Assembly: GCA_905221605.1 (NCBI GenBank)
Contig: CAJNDS010002139.1
Span: 374,001-438,000 of the forward strand
Reading direction: 5' to 3'
Length of the DNA: 64,000 nucleotides
DNA from: Symbiodinium natans
Taxonomy: Eukaryota; Sar; Dinophyceae; Suessiales; Symbiodiniaceae
Shown: positions 40,496 through 50,283 of the stretch, piece by piece
Layout of the letters: every line of letters starts with the position of its first letter
Position numbering within the stretch: position 1 is the stretch's first letter
Translations under genes and position numbers: made by a program
The notes under the pieces: model-generated
Told to the model about the DNA's origin: nothing
Seen by the model: only the letters and a program-made list of their open reading frames with translations
The model's database searches: none

Positions 40496-41331
40496 CCCTA
40501 AACCCTACACCCTAACTACCACCCACCCCTCCCCCCAAAAAAGCATATGCATAAATAAATGGAAATTGAGAAGAAGAAGAAACAAAAAAAACAACAACAA
40601 ACATAGAAAAGGGGGGGGGGGGGGTCATAGGATCCCTTGCGCCCAAAGCGATGAGCCCTACCACGGACTTGAGGACTGCGGGTTTCACGTGTTTTGTCGG
40701 GGTTTCGGGTTTCTGTTACATGGCCCTAAACCCTAAACCCTAAACCCTAAACCCTAATAGTATGAGCCCTTCAACGGGACCCCCTTTTTTGCCCCTTATA
40801 TACCCTCAACCCAAGGGCTCATACATCCGAACCCGTTCAAGGGGAACGGACCATAATCTTGAGGGCCCTTGTAACTTCCCTTCAATAGGGTTTAGGTTGA
40901 TAAGCTTAGGGTTTAGGGTTTAGGGTTTAGGGTTTAGGGTTTAGGGTTTAGGGGCTTAGGTCTTTGTGGGTTTAGGGTTGAGGGTTTTTAGGTCTTCGCG
41001 GCTTGGGGTTGAACTGTTGTTGGGGGAACATGCCTCTCAGGACCTGGATTGCAACACTCTGCCCTTGACCCTGAATCCAAAAAGCCCCCTTGTCCGCAGA
41101 GGTCTTTAACCCAGACCCAAAAAAACTCTCCGCGCGCCTTCAGCCCCCGATTGGGGCCCCTGAACGTTCAACCCACACTAAATCCTACACCCTAAACTCT
41201 AAACCCTAAACCCCCCCAAGCCCCGATGTAGGGTTTGGGTTCGAGACCCGACACCCTAAACCCTAAAACCCCAAACCCCATTCTGTGCAGGAGGCTTGGG
41301 CTTTTGGGGTGGACAGCTTCAGAGCTCCTCG

Positions 41332-41425
41332 ACCCTAAGCCCTAAACGCTAAACCCTAAACCCTAAACCCTAAACCCCAAACCCTAAACCCTAAACTCCA
41401 AACCCTAAACCCTAAACTCTCAACC
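41332..41425. repeat. CCCTAAA array
   Basis: About 13 units, minor variants. Confidence 0.9.
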
Positions 41426-41729
41426 CCACTCCACAAGGGGAGGGGGGGAAGCATGGAGCCCTGGGCGCGCTCTGATCATATTTCCGGACCACGCAACTTC
41501 CTTTAAGCCCAATCCCCCCCCAAACCTTGAAGCCCCTTATAGCCCTATGTACATTGTCCTATAGATTCCGAAGCCCGACTCGGATCTCAATTGGCGAGGC
41601 GCCTTTTCCGCCAACCGAACCTGCGGCGCAAAGGGCTTGAGTTTAGGGTTGAGGGTTCAAGGTTAAGGGCTCAGGGTTTCAGGGCTGCTGCAGGAATCAG
41701 GGCTTGGTGAGGTTCAGGGTGCCTAACTG

Positions 41730-42360
41730 AATTCTTAGTTACTTGTGCACTGATGTACTTGTGATTTCTTACGTTCCAAGGGGGTTTGGGGGCTCAGGGG
41801 GGGTCGTGTCTTAGGATGGGAACTACAACATAACGTTTGGGATGAACATCGGGATGCGACTCCCCGAACAAATTGCCGATAGTGCTTTCAGGTTTTGATT
41901 TCAGGGTTTAGGTTTAAGGTTTGGGGCAAAAAGAACATTGTTGATAAGATTGCCTGCAACAGGCATGGCAAGACAATTCTAGACTGGATGTTTGATCTGG
42001 ATTTGATACTTTGATGCGGTGGTCGCGTTTTCAAGTGAAACTGACACTTTAATAGCGTAATGGAAAGAGTTGTTACTAAGCAAAGATGAACAGTGAATGT
42101 ATACACTCAACACCGTGGACAGACTGACAACACATGTCAACATAGTACTGTCAGCTCAACTACGTTGAAACATTTAAACAGTTATACATACATGAGGAGG
42201 ATGCACATTGAGTTACATTACAGGCATGGATGTAAAGCATAATAATTGTTTGTAAGCCCTTTGAATACCGTTCGTGAATAGGATGTGGGCATTTTCTACG
42301 AGCACAACCCAGAAAAAGTTTAAAGGCTTTTTCTCGACTGCCACGGGTTCAGGGGTTTGA
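41730..42360. other. AT-rich, telomere-repeat-free block, unknown
   Basis: About 630 bp of distinctly lower GC than its surroundings with only two isolated TTTAGG-like words near 41905. Minus frames of 72 and 97 codons do not look like known proteins. Confidence 0.5.
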
Positions 42361-42568
42361 GTCTGGGGATTAAGGTGTGGCGTTGGCATGCGGGGGTGGA
42401 TTTTAAGGCGTGGGGGTGGGAGGAAAGAAGGGGTTTCGGGGCTTAGTTTGGAGCCACGGTGTGATAGGTTGGTCGCTAGCATGTGCCGAACACACTTGAA
42501 CCGCAAGGCAGGGAGATTCGAGTTTGGTTTGGGCGTCAGGGTTTGGTCTTGGCGGCGTTCAGCTCTAA

Positions 42569-42731
42569 GATGAGCGATTCACAACCCTGCGAAGAGGATC
42601 GTCACGGGATTCAAGGACCAAGTCGGAAGGGTGTTGCTCAGGGCTCAGGGTTCGAAAAACAAAATTCATGCAGGGGCAAGGACGGGGAGCAAAACGCGGC
42701 CGCCAACAACCACACTCCAAGACACCCCTAA
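42569..42731 (+). CDS. Exon candidate or small ORF, plus
   Basis: ATG after CTCTAAG, then 53 codons to TAA, encoding DSQPCEEDRHGIQGPSRK and GKDGEQNAAANNH. Low complexity, hydrophilic. Confidence 0.35.
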
Positions 42732-42804
42732 GAACATCCATTGCCCCGATGTCTGCACAGAAAAAATCCAGATTGGTTTAGGGTTTGGGGTTTAGGGTTT
42801 AGGG

Positions 42805-42838
42805 ATAGCGAGATGTCCTCCAGCTGAAGACGCTCTTC
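42805..42838 (-). CDS. Coiled-coil exon candidate, minus
   Basis: Acceptor GTGCCACCTCCAG| at phase 0, then EERLQLEDISL. Donor not located; end approximate. Confidence 0.45.
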
Positions 42839-42977
42839 CTGGAGGTGGCACGAAGCGCAGCAAACAACATGGCGGAAACGAAACCCCGAAAACCCAAACT
42901 TGGAGTCCTCATAAGGGGATTACAAGGCAACCCCAACCCTGAAAAAGGAAACAAGGGCCTACTCCCGGTCTAGTAAA

Positions 42978-43205
42978 AGGGACCTTCGGGGTCATTTAGG
43001 GGATATTTAGGGGCTACTGAGGTATATAGGTACTACATAAGGTATGTACAGAGGCCATATTGGGGCAGAAGATTATAAGGGTCCCTGGTAAGGGTCTCTC
43101 CTTGCACCCCTTAATAAGGGAAGGGGGGGGTTCAAGGGGGGTGTGTAACCCAAGGTTCCCTCATACTCCACAACTCCCTAAGGCTCCCTAAGCTTTACCT
43201 AGGTA
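42978..43205 (+). mobile_element. Dispersed repeat family A copy
   Basis: TTTAGGGGCTACTGAGGTATATAGG matches 54150-54215 and the segment ACCCAAGGTTCCC..CCTAGGTAC matches 22680-22740. Confidence 0.6.
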
Positions 43206-43206
43206 C

Positions 43207-43325
43207 ACACCCTAAACCCTAAACCCTAAACCCTAAGCCCTAAGCCCTAAGCCCTAAGCCCTAAGCCCTAAGCCCTAAACCCTAAACCCTAAATCCTAAA
43301 TCTAAATCCTAAAGCCTAAAGCCTA
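43207..43325. repeat. CCCTAAA / CCCTAAG array
   Basis: Three CCCTAAA, about six CCCTAAG, then CCCTAAA and CCTAAAT/CCTAAAG variants. Confidence 0.9.
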
Positions 43326-43710
43326 AGGACCCAAACCCAAAACCGTGGCTGCAGGGGCTGCGGAAATAACCCGCCCGCTACCCCCTGACATTAAATACTC
43401 CCCATACACTATCTATCTATCTATATATTTATATATATAACTAACTATAATGGGAGTATGAGTATTAGGGGGTAGGGGTGCTTAAGGAAGGGATTACAGG
43501 ATCTCGAGGGGACTCGGAATGTAGTCCAGCCCGTTTTCGGTGTTGGCAGTAGATCTTAAGAGTGCAGGGAATACCCTAAACCCTAAACCCAAGAGGACAT
43601 CTTCTGGGCGTTGTAAGCCCTACATCAACCCACACCTTGAAAACCCTGGGCCTACATCAAACCCACATAAGGCCCAAGAAGCCCCACGCAAACCCTAAAT
43701 GACACGTTAC

Positions 43711-43751
43711 TCGAACTTTCGGGGCCCTCAGCTTTCGCAATCGCGCCGAGC
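43711..43751 (-). CDS. Exon candidate, minus
   Basis: 41 nt between acceptor TGTAGGATTTCAG| and donor CGA|GTAACG. Read as 2 + 13 codons it gives SARLRKLRAPKVR, phase-compatible with the exon at 43909-43948; an alternative frame gives LGAIAKAEGPESS. Confidence 0.45.
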
Positions 43752-43799
43752 CTGAAATCCTACAAGATGTAAGCCCTGAGAGTCTGAAACCCTTGCACT

Positions 43800-43865
43800 A
43801 AGCCCTAAACCCTAAACCCTAAACCCTAAACCCTAAACCCCAAACCCCAAACCCCAAACCGTACC
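43800..43865. repeat. CCCTAAA / CCCCAAA array
   Basis: About nine units ending in CCCCAAA variants. Confidence 0.9.
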
Positions 43866-43908
43866 CTAAACCCCAAAGCCCTCAACAAAAAACTGAGTTC
43901 CCAAGAAC

Positions 43909-43948
43909 CGTCGGTCGCGTCCTCGGAAGCAGCTGCGCGAGCCAGGGC
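43909..43948 (-). CDS. Exon candidate, minus, strong acceptor
   Basis: 40 nt = 13 codons + 1 between acceptor CCCCGGTGCTTCTCAG| and donor GACG|GTTCTT. It encodes ALARAAASEDATD. Confidence 0.5.
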
Positions 43949-44245
43949 CTGAGAAGCACCGGGGAGGGGAGTTAGGAGAATTCTTAGGTGGGCTGAGGCT
44001 TTGGGAGGTTTAGGAGGTTAGGCTTTAGGGTTTATATGGCTTAGGGGGGGTTAGGGCTTTAGGGTTTAGGAGGTTAGGGTTTAGGGTTTAGGGCTTAGGG
44101 TTGAGGGTTTAGGGTGTATAGGCAATTCCGGGGGGTGGAGGGTCTTTTTGTTGGGAACTCTGGGTGGGGGGAGGTCCAGGATGAGCCTGCGATTGTACTG
44201 CTAGATGATTCTAGAGTTCTTAAGGGGGGGGGTTCAGGCGGGGTA

Positions 44246-44322
44246 TGCACCTAGAAACTTTAAGAGAATTAGGGAGTAGTGGCGGGAGTACTGGGGCACC
44301 TTGGGTTGCGAAACCCTTTGAG
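44246..44322 (-). mobile_element. Dispersed repeat family A, inverted diverged copy
   Basis: Reading minus: ACCCAAGGTGCCCCAG, ACTCC and CCTAAGG-like words line up with the 3' part of the copies at 22680 and 43140. Confidence 0.45.
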
Positions 44323-44523
44323 TCCCCGGCACCTCATGTGGAATTTTGGGGGGGTCATTGTTAAACCTTGGGTTTATATAGGGTTTAGGGTTTGAGCGTC
44401 TCTGCCATACAAACCCCTGAATAATCACGTCTACGAACCCTATATGTCCCTAAACCCTAAACCCTAAACCCCCAAACTCCCTAAACCCGAAACCCCAAAC
44501 TCCCTAAACCCTGAACCCTCAAC

Positions 44524-44586
44524 ATGACTCGCCTCATCTGCTTCCGACTTCGATCGCAAAGCCTCTTCGGAGGCCTTGGCCACGGC
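44524..44586 (-). CDS. Coiled-coil exon candidate, minus
   Basis: Acceptor TTGCCGAAGCAG|, then AVAKASEEALRSKSEADEA. Donor is either GCGA|GTCATG or CAT|GTTGAG; the latter keeps phase 0 and gives 63 nt. Confidence 0.5.
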
Positions 44587-44807
44587 CTGCTTCGGCAAGG
44601 TATGGCCCCCCCCCCCCCCCCCATAAAATCCCAAAAGCCCCCAACTCCCCAAACCCAAACCCTAAAACACCAAATCCCTCAAGACTCCCCCCCCCCCCCC
44701 CCCCTAGAAAAAACCTGATAGGATCCACAGCAATGGATCCACGAACCCGAATGCAGAAAGCAGTCACCTATAACGTAAATATAACGCAATCTAAACGAAA
44801 CCTCGGT

Positions 44808-45618
44808 GGCGGGCGGACGGACCACCATCATGGACCACCACCGCGGGACCACCACCACGGGACCACCACCACGGGACCGCCACCACGACGGGACCACCAC
44901 CACGGACCACCACCACGGGACCACCACCACGGGACCACCACCACGGGACCACCACCACGGGACCACCACCACGGGACCACCACCACGGGACCACCACCAC
45001 GGGACTACCACCACGGACCACCGCCACGGACTACCACCACGGACCACCGCCACGGGACCACCACCACGCGGACGACCACCACGGACCACCACTACAGGAA
45101 CCACCACCACGGGACCACCACTACGGGACCACCGCCACGGGACCACCGCCACGGGAACACACCGTGGGACCACCACTATGGGACCACCACCACGGACGAC
45201 GGGACCACCACCACGGGACCACCACGGACCGCCACCGCGGGACCACCACTACTACGGACCACCACCACGGGACCACCGCCACGCGACCACCACCACGCAC
45301 CACCTGGGACCACCACCACGGACCACCACACCGCGGACCACCACCACGGGACCACCACCACGGGACCACCACCACGTGATCACCATCAGTGGACCGCCAC
45401 CACGGGACCACACCACGGACCACCACGACCACCGCCACGGGACCACCAGGACGACCACCACGGACCACCACCACGGACCACCACCACGGACCACCACCAA
45501 CGGACCACCACCACAAACAAACCACCACGGGATCACCGCCACGGGACCGCGACCACGGACCAGCAGTACGGGACCACCACCACACCGTGGGACCACCACC
45601 AGGACCACCACCAGGGGA
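44808..45618. repeat. 14-bp minisatellite
   Basis: About 55 copies of GACCACCACCACGG with 11-15 bp variants. Because 14 is not a multiple of 3, all three plus frames are open and give the same 14-residue peptide period (DHHHGTTTTGPPPR); the minus frames give Trp/Val-rich peptides. Confidence 0.95.
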
Positions 45619-46488
45619 CGCGTACCCTGCGGAGTTCCCCTTAGCTTGACGGATTCGGATCGCCGCAGAACGCCACGTGGAATGCCACGGCGGCGCGGGT
45701 CCTGTGGAGTTCCCCCTGAGCTTGACGGATTCCCAACGCTGCGGAACACCACGTGGAACGCCATGGCGGGGCGCATCCTGTGGATTTCCCCCTTAGCTTG
45801 ACGGATTCGGAACGCTACGGAACGCCACGTCGGCGCGCGCCCTGTGGAATTCCTCCTTAGCTTGACGGATTCGGCACGCGACGGAGCGCCGCGTCCTGTG
45901 GAGTTCCCCCTTAGCTTGACGGATTCGGAACGCTGCGGAACGCCACGTCGGCGTGCATCCTGTGGATTTCCCCCTGAGCTTGACGGATTCGGAACGCTGC
46001 GGAACGCCGTTTCGGCGCGCATCCTGTGGATTTCCCCCTTAGCTTGACGGAGTCGGAACGCTACGGAACGCCACGTCGGCGCGTGTCCTGTGGAGTTCCC
46101 CCTTAGCTTGACGGATTCGGAACGCTGCGGAACGCCGCGTCGGCGCGCATCCTGTGGATTTCCCCCTTAGCTTGACGGAGTCGGAACGCTACGGAACGCC
46201 GCGTCGGCGCGCGCCCTGTGGAATTCTTCCTTAGCTTGACGGATTCGGAACGCGACGGAGCGCCGCGTCGGCGCGCGTCCTGTGGAGGTCCCCCTTAGCT
46301 TGACGGATTCGGAACGCTGCGGAACGCCGCGTCGGCGCGCGTCCTGTGGAATTCCACCTTAGCTTGACGGATTCGGAACACCACGGAACGCCGCGTCGGC
46401 GCGCGTCCTGTGGAATTCCCCCTTAGCTTGACGGATTCGGAACGCCACGGAACGCCGCGTCGGCGCGCGTCCTGTGGACTTCCCCCTT
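45619..46488. repeat. About 64-bp satellite
   Basis: About 13 copies of a unit with CTTAGCTTGACGGATTCGGA, then CGGAACGCCGCGTCGGCGCG and CCTGTGGA(A/G)TTCCCC. The first two copies are longer (about 75 bp) and more diverged. Confidence 0.95.
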
Positions 46489-46489
46489 A

Positions 46490-46585
46490 ACAGCACGCGT
46501 TACGCCACTCGCGAACGCTTGCGGACGCTTGCGAACGCTTTGCGGACGCTTGCGAAAGCTTTGCGAACGCTTTGCGGACACAATG
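46490..46585. repeat. 10/11-bp repeat
   Basis: About eight alternating units of GCGAACGCTT(T) and GCGGACGCTT(T), adjoining the 64-bp satellite. Confidence 0.9.
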
Positions 46586-46774
46586 CCACGACGTTTGGTA
46601 ACCTCCCAACCCAACTTTAAAACGGGAACCCTTCTGCGGAGCATTCGGGAAAACAAACACATGCTTTTTTCGGCCTGGCGGGACAAGGCTGTGGCGGACC
46701 TGGGCACGGGTCCGAACAGGAAACTCAGATTTGGGGGCTTATTAAGGTTTTGGGGTTGAGGGTTCTGGGAGTTC

Positions 46775-46845
46775 GGGTTTGAGGTTTAGGGTTTGAGGTT
46801 TAGGGTTTAGGGTTTAGGGTTTAGGGTTTAGGGTTTAGGGGTCAA
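46775..46845. repeat. TTTAGGG array
   Basis: About nine units. Confidence 0.95.
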
Positions 46846-47284
46846 CCTGCAGTCGGCCTCTGGGTAGTCATAAGTAGAGGTCGAGGCATAACGACAGATC
46901 TACCTCAACATGATAGAATACCCTAAACCCTAAACCCTAAACCCTAAACCCTAAAACTCTCCCTACTTCTAACTACCCATGAAGTGCCAAGCTAGAGGGA
47001 TTCGGGTTGCGAACCAATTCGGGTCAGCTTTGCCCCTGAACCCACCCCAAACCCCAAACCCCAAACCCCAAACCCTAAGCCCACGACAAGCCCCGACCCC
47101 CCTAAACACTAAACCCTAAACCGTAAGCCCTAATTAAACCCTGAACCCCCCCCCCCCCCCCCGCCCCCCAGCAGCTCTCAAACAAACAACAAACTTTCGC
47201 CAGCAGGGTTTAAGGCCGTTTCAAAAAGGCCAACCAAACCGCACAGAACCCCGAAACTCTAAACCTCTCGGCCCCCCAAACCCC

Positions 47285-47482
47285 AAGCCCCGAACCCTAA
47301 ACCCTAAATCCTATAACCCTAAACCCTAAACCCTAGACCCTAAACCCCGAACCCTAAACCCTAAACCCTAAACCCTAACCCCTATAACCCTAAACCCTAA
47401 ACCCTAAACCCTAAACCCTAAACCCTAAACCCTAAACCCTAAACCCTAAACCCTAAACCCTAAACCCTAAACCCTAAACTCT
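47285..47482. repeat. CCCTAAA array, long
   Basis: About 26 units. Two interior copies of AACCCCTATAACCCT-like variants suggest segmental duplication within the array. Confidence 0.95.
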
Positions 47483-47484
47483 AC

Positions 47485-47545
47485 GCTGGGTGCGGGGCTC
47501 TAGGCGCTTTTCGGCCTCGCGTCGCGCAGCAACCTCGCGGTCGAC
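47485..47545 (-). CDS. Coiled-coil exon candidate, minus
   Basis: 61 nt between acceptor TTTTGGCGGCAAG| and donor CAGC|GTAGAG. It encodes VDREVAARREAEKRLEP. Confidence 0.5.
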
Positions 47546-47904
47546 CTTGCCGCCAAAAGGTGCGATTTAGGAAAAGGGAACTGGGCTTAGGGTTATCCGG
47601 TTATAGGGTTGTAGGGTTATAAGGCTTAGGGTTTGTAGGGCTGAGGGCTGCCGCTCTTGTGCGGACTAGGGCTTTAGTGTCACGCCTTGTGGAGGGTCTG
47701 CGTGGTTCAAGAGGTTCAGGGGTGGGTCCTGTTCCTATAACATATTGTGAAGCCTAAAGGGAGTTTAGGATTTTGGGGTAAGGGCTTAGGCTTAGGGTTA
47801 TACCCTAAACCCTCAACGCGTTCAACGCCCACCGCCCTGTGTGCCCTGATGCAGCCCATAAGCCCTCAGACCCCGACACGTGAAACCCTAAACGCTAAAC
47901 TACA

Positions 47905-48032
47905 AGTTGCTTAAGAACCTCCCAAAAAAAATAAAGATAACATTTCCGATTTGACCCATAAAAGGATGACTATTCTTAGTATGTCTTGTTCTTTTTTTTT
48001 TTTGGGGGGGGGGGGGATGTTCTTAAGCAACT
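47905..48032. mobile_element. 128-bp inverted-repeat element with homopolymer core
   Basis: Perfect 14-bp ends (AGTTGCTTAAGAAC / GTTCTTAAGCAACT). Just inside the left end is CCCAAAAAAAATAAAG and just inside the right end T(13)G(13), complementary homopolymers. Related TTGCTTAAGRA words occur at 9022, 49062 and 51102. Confidence 0.75.
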
Positions 48033-48059
48033 GGTAGTAAACCCTTAGACGTCCAGGGT

Positions 48060-48200
48060 TTAGGGTTGAGGGTTTAGGCTGTTTAGGGTTTAGGGTTTAG
48101 GGTTTAGGGTTTAGGGTTTAGGGTTTAGGGTTTAGGGTTTAGGGTTTAGGGTTTAGGGTTTAGGGTTTAGGGTTTAGGGTTTAGGGTTTAGGGTTTAGGG
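48060..48200. repeat. TTTAGGG array
   Basis: About 19 units. Confidence 0.97.
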
Positions 48201-48203
48201 CAC

Positions 48204-48258
48204 GCCGTGCCTGGCAAACCATGTGGTAAAGCTCCGCATAGCGCCGGTCCTTTTCGGC
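48204..48258 (-). CDS. Exon candidate, minus
   Basis: 55 nt = 18 codons + 1 between acceptor CTTCCATCCCTGAG| and donor CGGC|GTGCCC. It encodes AEKDRRYAELYHMVCQAR. It sits exactly between two long TTTAGGG arrays. Confidence 0.5.
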
Positions 48259-48267
48259 CTCAGGGAT

Positions 48268-48412
48268 GGAAGGGTTTAGGGTTTAGGGTTTAGGGTTTAG
48301 GGTTTAGGGTTTAGGGTTTAGGGTTTAGGGTTTAGGGTTTAGGGTTTAGGGTTTAGGGTTTAGGGTTTAGGGTTTAGGGTTTAGGGTTTGGTTGAGGGTT
48401 TAGGGTTTAGGG
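48268..48412. repeat. TTTAGGG array
   Basis: About 18 units. Confidence 0.97.
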
Positions 48413-48445
48413 GCTGTGAAGTTGCAGCAGGAAGTTATGATTCAC

Positions 48446-48502
48446 CGATTAGATCAGACCCGTTGCTGCGCAGTGACACAGCGGAGTCTTGTTCAAGTTC
48501 AC
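48446..48502 (-). CDS. Exon candidate, minus
   Basis: 57 nt = 2 + 18 codons + 1 between acceptor AAACCTGCTAG| and donor ATCG|GTGAAT. It encodes ELEQDSAVSLRSNGSDLI. The plus strand is also open (AVKLQQEVMIHRLDQ). Confidence 0.4.
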
Positions 48503-48679
48503 CTAGCAGGTTTTTAGGGTTTAGGGTTTAGGGTTTGAAACGCACTGGCGAGATGCTTAACGGGAAGTCAGAAGTCAAGACTGACACCTAGGTCGCAAAC
48601 CTAAAGAACATCCACAGAGCAGTCTGTGGCGTATGCATCGCCTTGCAACACACTATACGTGCAATAGCTGAACACTTAC

Positions 48680-48737
48680 CGCGCGCTGTTCATGCCAGGC
48701 ATACAAGCATACATCCCCTCGGTGCGCAAGGTTCACG
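48680..48737 (-). CDS. Exon candidate, minus, consensus donor
   Basis: 58 nt = 1 + 19 codons between acceptor TTCCATCTCAG| and donor GCG|GTAAGT. It encodes LAHRGDVCLYAWHEQRA. Confidence 0.5.
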
Positions 48738-49189
48738 CTGAGATGGAAAACCTAAACCCTAAACTCGAAAACCGAGACCCTGAATCCTCAACCCGGAACT
48801 CTACATGCTTCAGGGCTTGAGAGAGTTTCGAGGCTTAGTTCGTGGGGTTTAGGGGTTCAGCTGCAGAACTGAGAGCTCTGGTGAGTGAAAAATCTCCTCG
48901 GCGCGGTTTAGGGTTTCGTGTTTGGGGTTGAGGGTTTCGGGTGTGTTGGGCAAGGCTGTGCTGAGAAACGAGACATATCCATCTCCCTGACACTACTCAA
49001 ACGAAACAAAAACCGATGTCAGCCAAAGCCACAGACAACGAAACCGATTCACGTATCTACTAATTGCTTAAGAATCCTCAACAACTACAAGTAGTCTTCC
49101 TCATGAGGGTAATCTGGGATTATTACCCCTCTTTTTTGGGGGGTTCTAAAGCAGATAGGCTGGGATCACGGTTTAGGTTTAGGGTAGGG

Positions 49190-49278
49190 GGACCCACTTC
49201 ATTTTCGGGCGGGAATAGCTTGTCATGGGAAGAGATGTGGCTGGGCTATGAGGGAAACAAGATGCACTTTAGAGATAG
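49190..49278 (+). CDS. Exon candidate, plus, consensus donor
   Basis: Encodes GGNSLSWEEMWLGYEGNK and ends at AG|GTAAGG. Acceptor not fixed. Confidence 0.45.
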
Positions 49279-49289
49279 GTAAGGGGTCG

Positions 49290-49469
49290 GCTGGAAGCAA
49301 GTACTTCAGAGTGCAATGGGTCCATGTCAACCAGCACGAAACTACTGTAGTAGCATCCATCGCAAAACCGCCAAGCCCTCGACACACTCGGGTCAATTCC
49401 CCACAGGAAGAAGCTACAACAAAACACCAGGAACTTAGATCATCATCCAGCTATGAGCTGGAGCTTCAT
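49290..49469 (+). CDS. Open frame, plus
   Basis: About 60 codons encoding SKYFRVQWVHVNQHETT and KPPSPRHTRVNSPQEE, interrupted on the right by the inverted-repeat element at 49470. Confidence 0.35.
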
Positions 49470-49570
49470 GATATGGGGGGTTTACAAAGATCAGGGACCC
49501 TGATATGGACCCACTAATAGTAAGATTCCCTTCCACCTAAGGTACCCCTGATTTCGAAAACCCCCATATC
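49470..49570. mobile_element. Inverted-repeat element family C, copy 1
   Basis: 101 bp with imperfect ends GATATGGGGGGTTTAC / AAAACCCCCATATC continuing to ATCAGGG / CCCCTGAT. The core GGACCC..AATAGT..TTCCCTT matches copy 3 at 62573. Confidence 0.75.
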
Positions 49571-49712
49571 TACTCTGCAGAATTCCTTTGGGGCGTAGGG
49601 GCTTGTCCTAAAGCCTAAAGCCTAAAGCCTAAAGCCTAAACCCTAAAGCCTACACACTGTGCCCTGACTTCGGGGTGCCAGGATCGCAATTTCTGACGCT
49701 GATACATGGGCC

Positions 49713-50040
49713 GGAACGTCGAGAAGCCGGAATGTGCAGGAGTGCTCCGGCTACTTGCAGGGAAGGTCCCGCCTTACTCGACTAACAATAGTGAAGTTCT
49801 CTTCTAAGCCGACGTTTTAATAGTTACAGGTTTAGGGTTTGGGGCTTAGGTCCTTTCGAACTCTTCCAACTACGGGTCGCTCCCTGCAGAGGAACATGTC
49901 AACCGGAGCGTGCAGGACTGCTCCTGCTACTTGAAGGGAAGGCCCCTCCTTACTCGACCAACTATAGCTAAGTGTCTTGTAAGCCTACCTTTTACATAGC
50001 TGTAGCCCGAACTTAAATCCTTTGTAACTCGTCCCAACTA
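49713..50040 (+). repeat. Tandem duplication, one copy with a telomere patch
   Basis: Copy 1 (49713-49872) and copy 2 (49891-50040) share GGAACRTGYC-like starts, TGCAGGA, CTACTTG, GGGAAGG, TTACTCGAC and CCAACTA ends. Copy 1 carries GGTTTAGGGTTTGGGGCTTAGG where copy 2 has unrelated CCCGAACTTAAA. Confidence 0.75.
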
Positions 50041-50048
50041 GCTGGCAG

Positions 50049-50144
50049 GCCTCCAGCTGCTTTCCAAAAAGCAGACGAACATATTGCCGGGAGCACAAAG
50101 TTTGACGCAGGCGCAAAGGCCGGAAAGGCGTGGGGTGGGAGTAC
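50049..50144 (+). CDS. Exon candidate, plus, consensus donor
   Basis: 96 nt = 1 + 31 codons + 2 between acceptor CTAGCTGGCAG| and donor AC|GTAAGG. It encodes AAFQKADEHIAGSTKFDAG. Confidence 0.5.
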
Positions 50145-50228
50145 GTAAGGATGACAGGGCAACCACATGTAAGTACCTACACGGCGACTTGGCGCTGTGA
50201 TTCAAATACAGCGTACCCAAGGCTTAGT

Positions 50229-50283
50229 AGCCCAGTAACCGTATTGGAATAAGGGCACCCCTTTTTGGATTGGTTACTTGGCT
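50229..50283. mobile_element. 55-bp inverted-repeat element
   Basis: Ends AGCCCAGTAACC / GGTTACTTGGCT match at 11 of 12 positions; the centre is ATAAGGGCACCCCTTTTT. Related to 27176-27230 and, at one end, to 10453, 63329 and 63747. Confidence 0.65.

Noticed and set aside
44733-45801. Frames of 303 and 331 codons over the 14-bp minisatellite, and a 256-codon minus frame
   Set aside because: All frames are open over the array; no unique protein segment supports translation.
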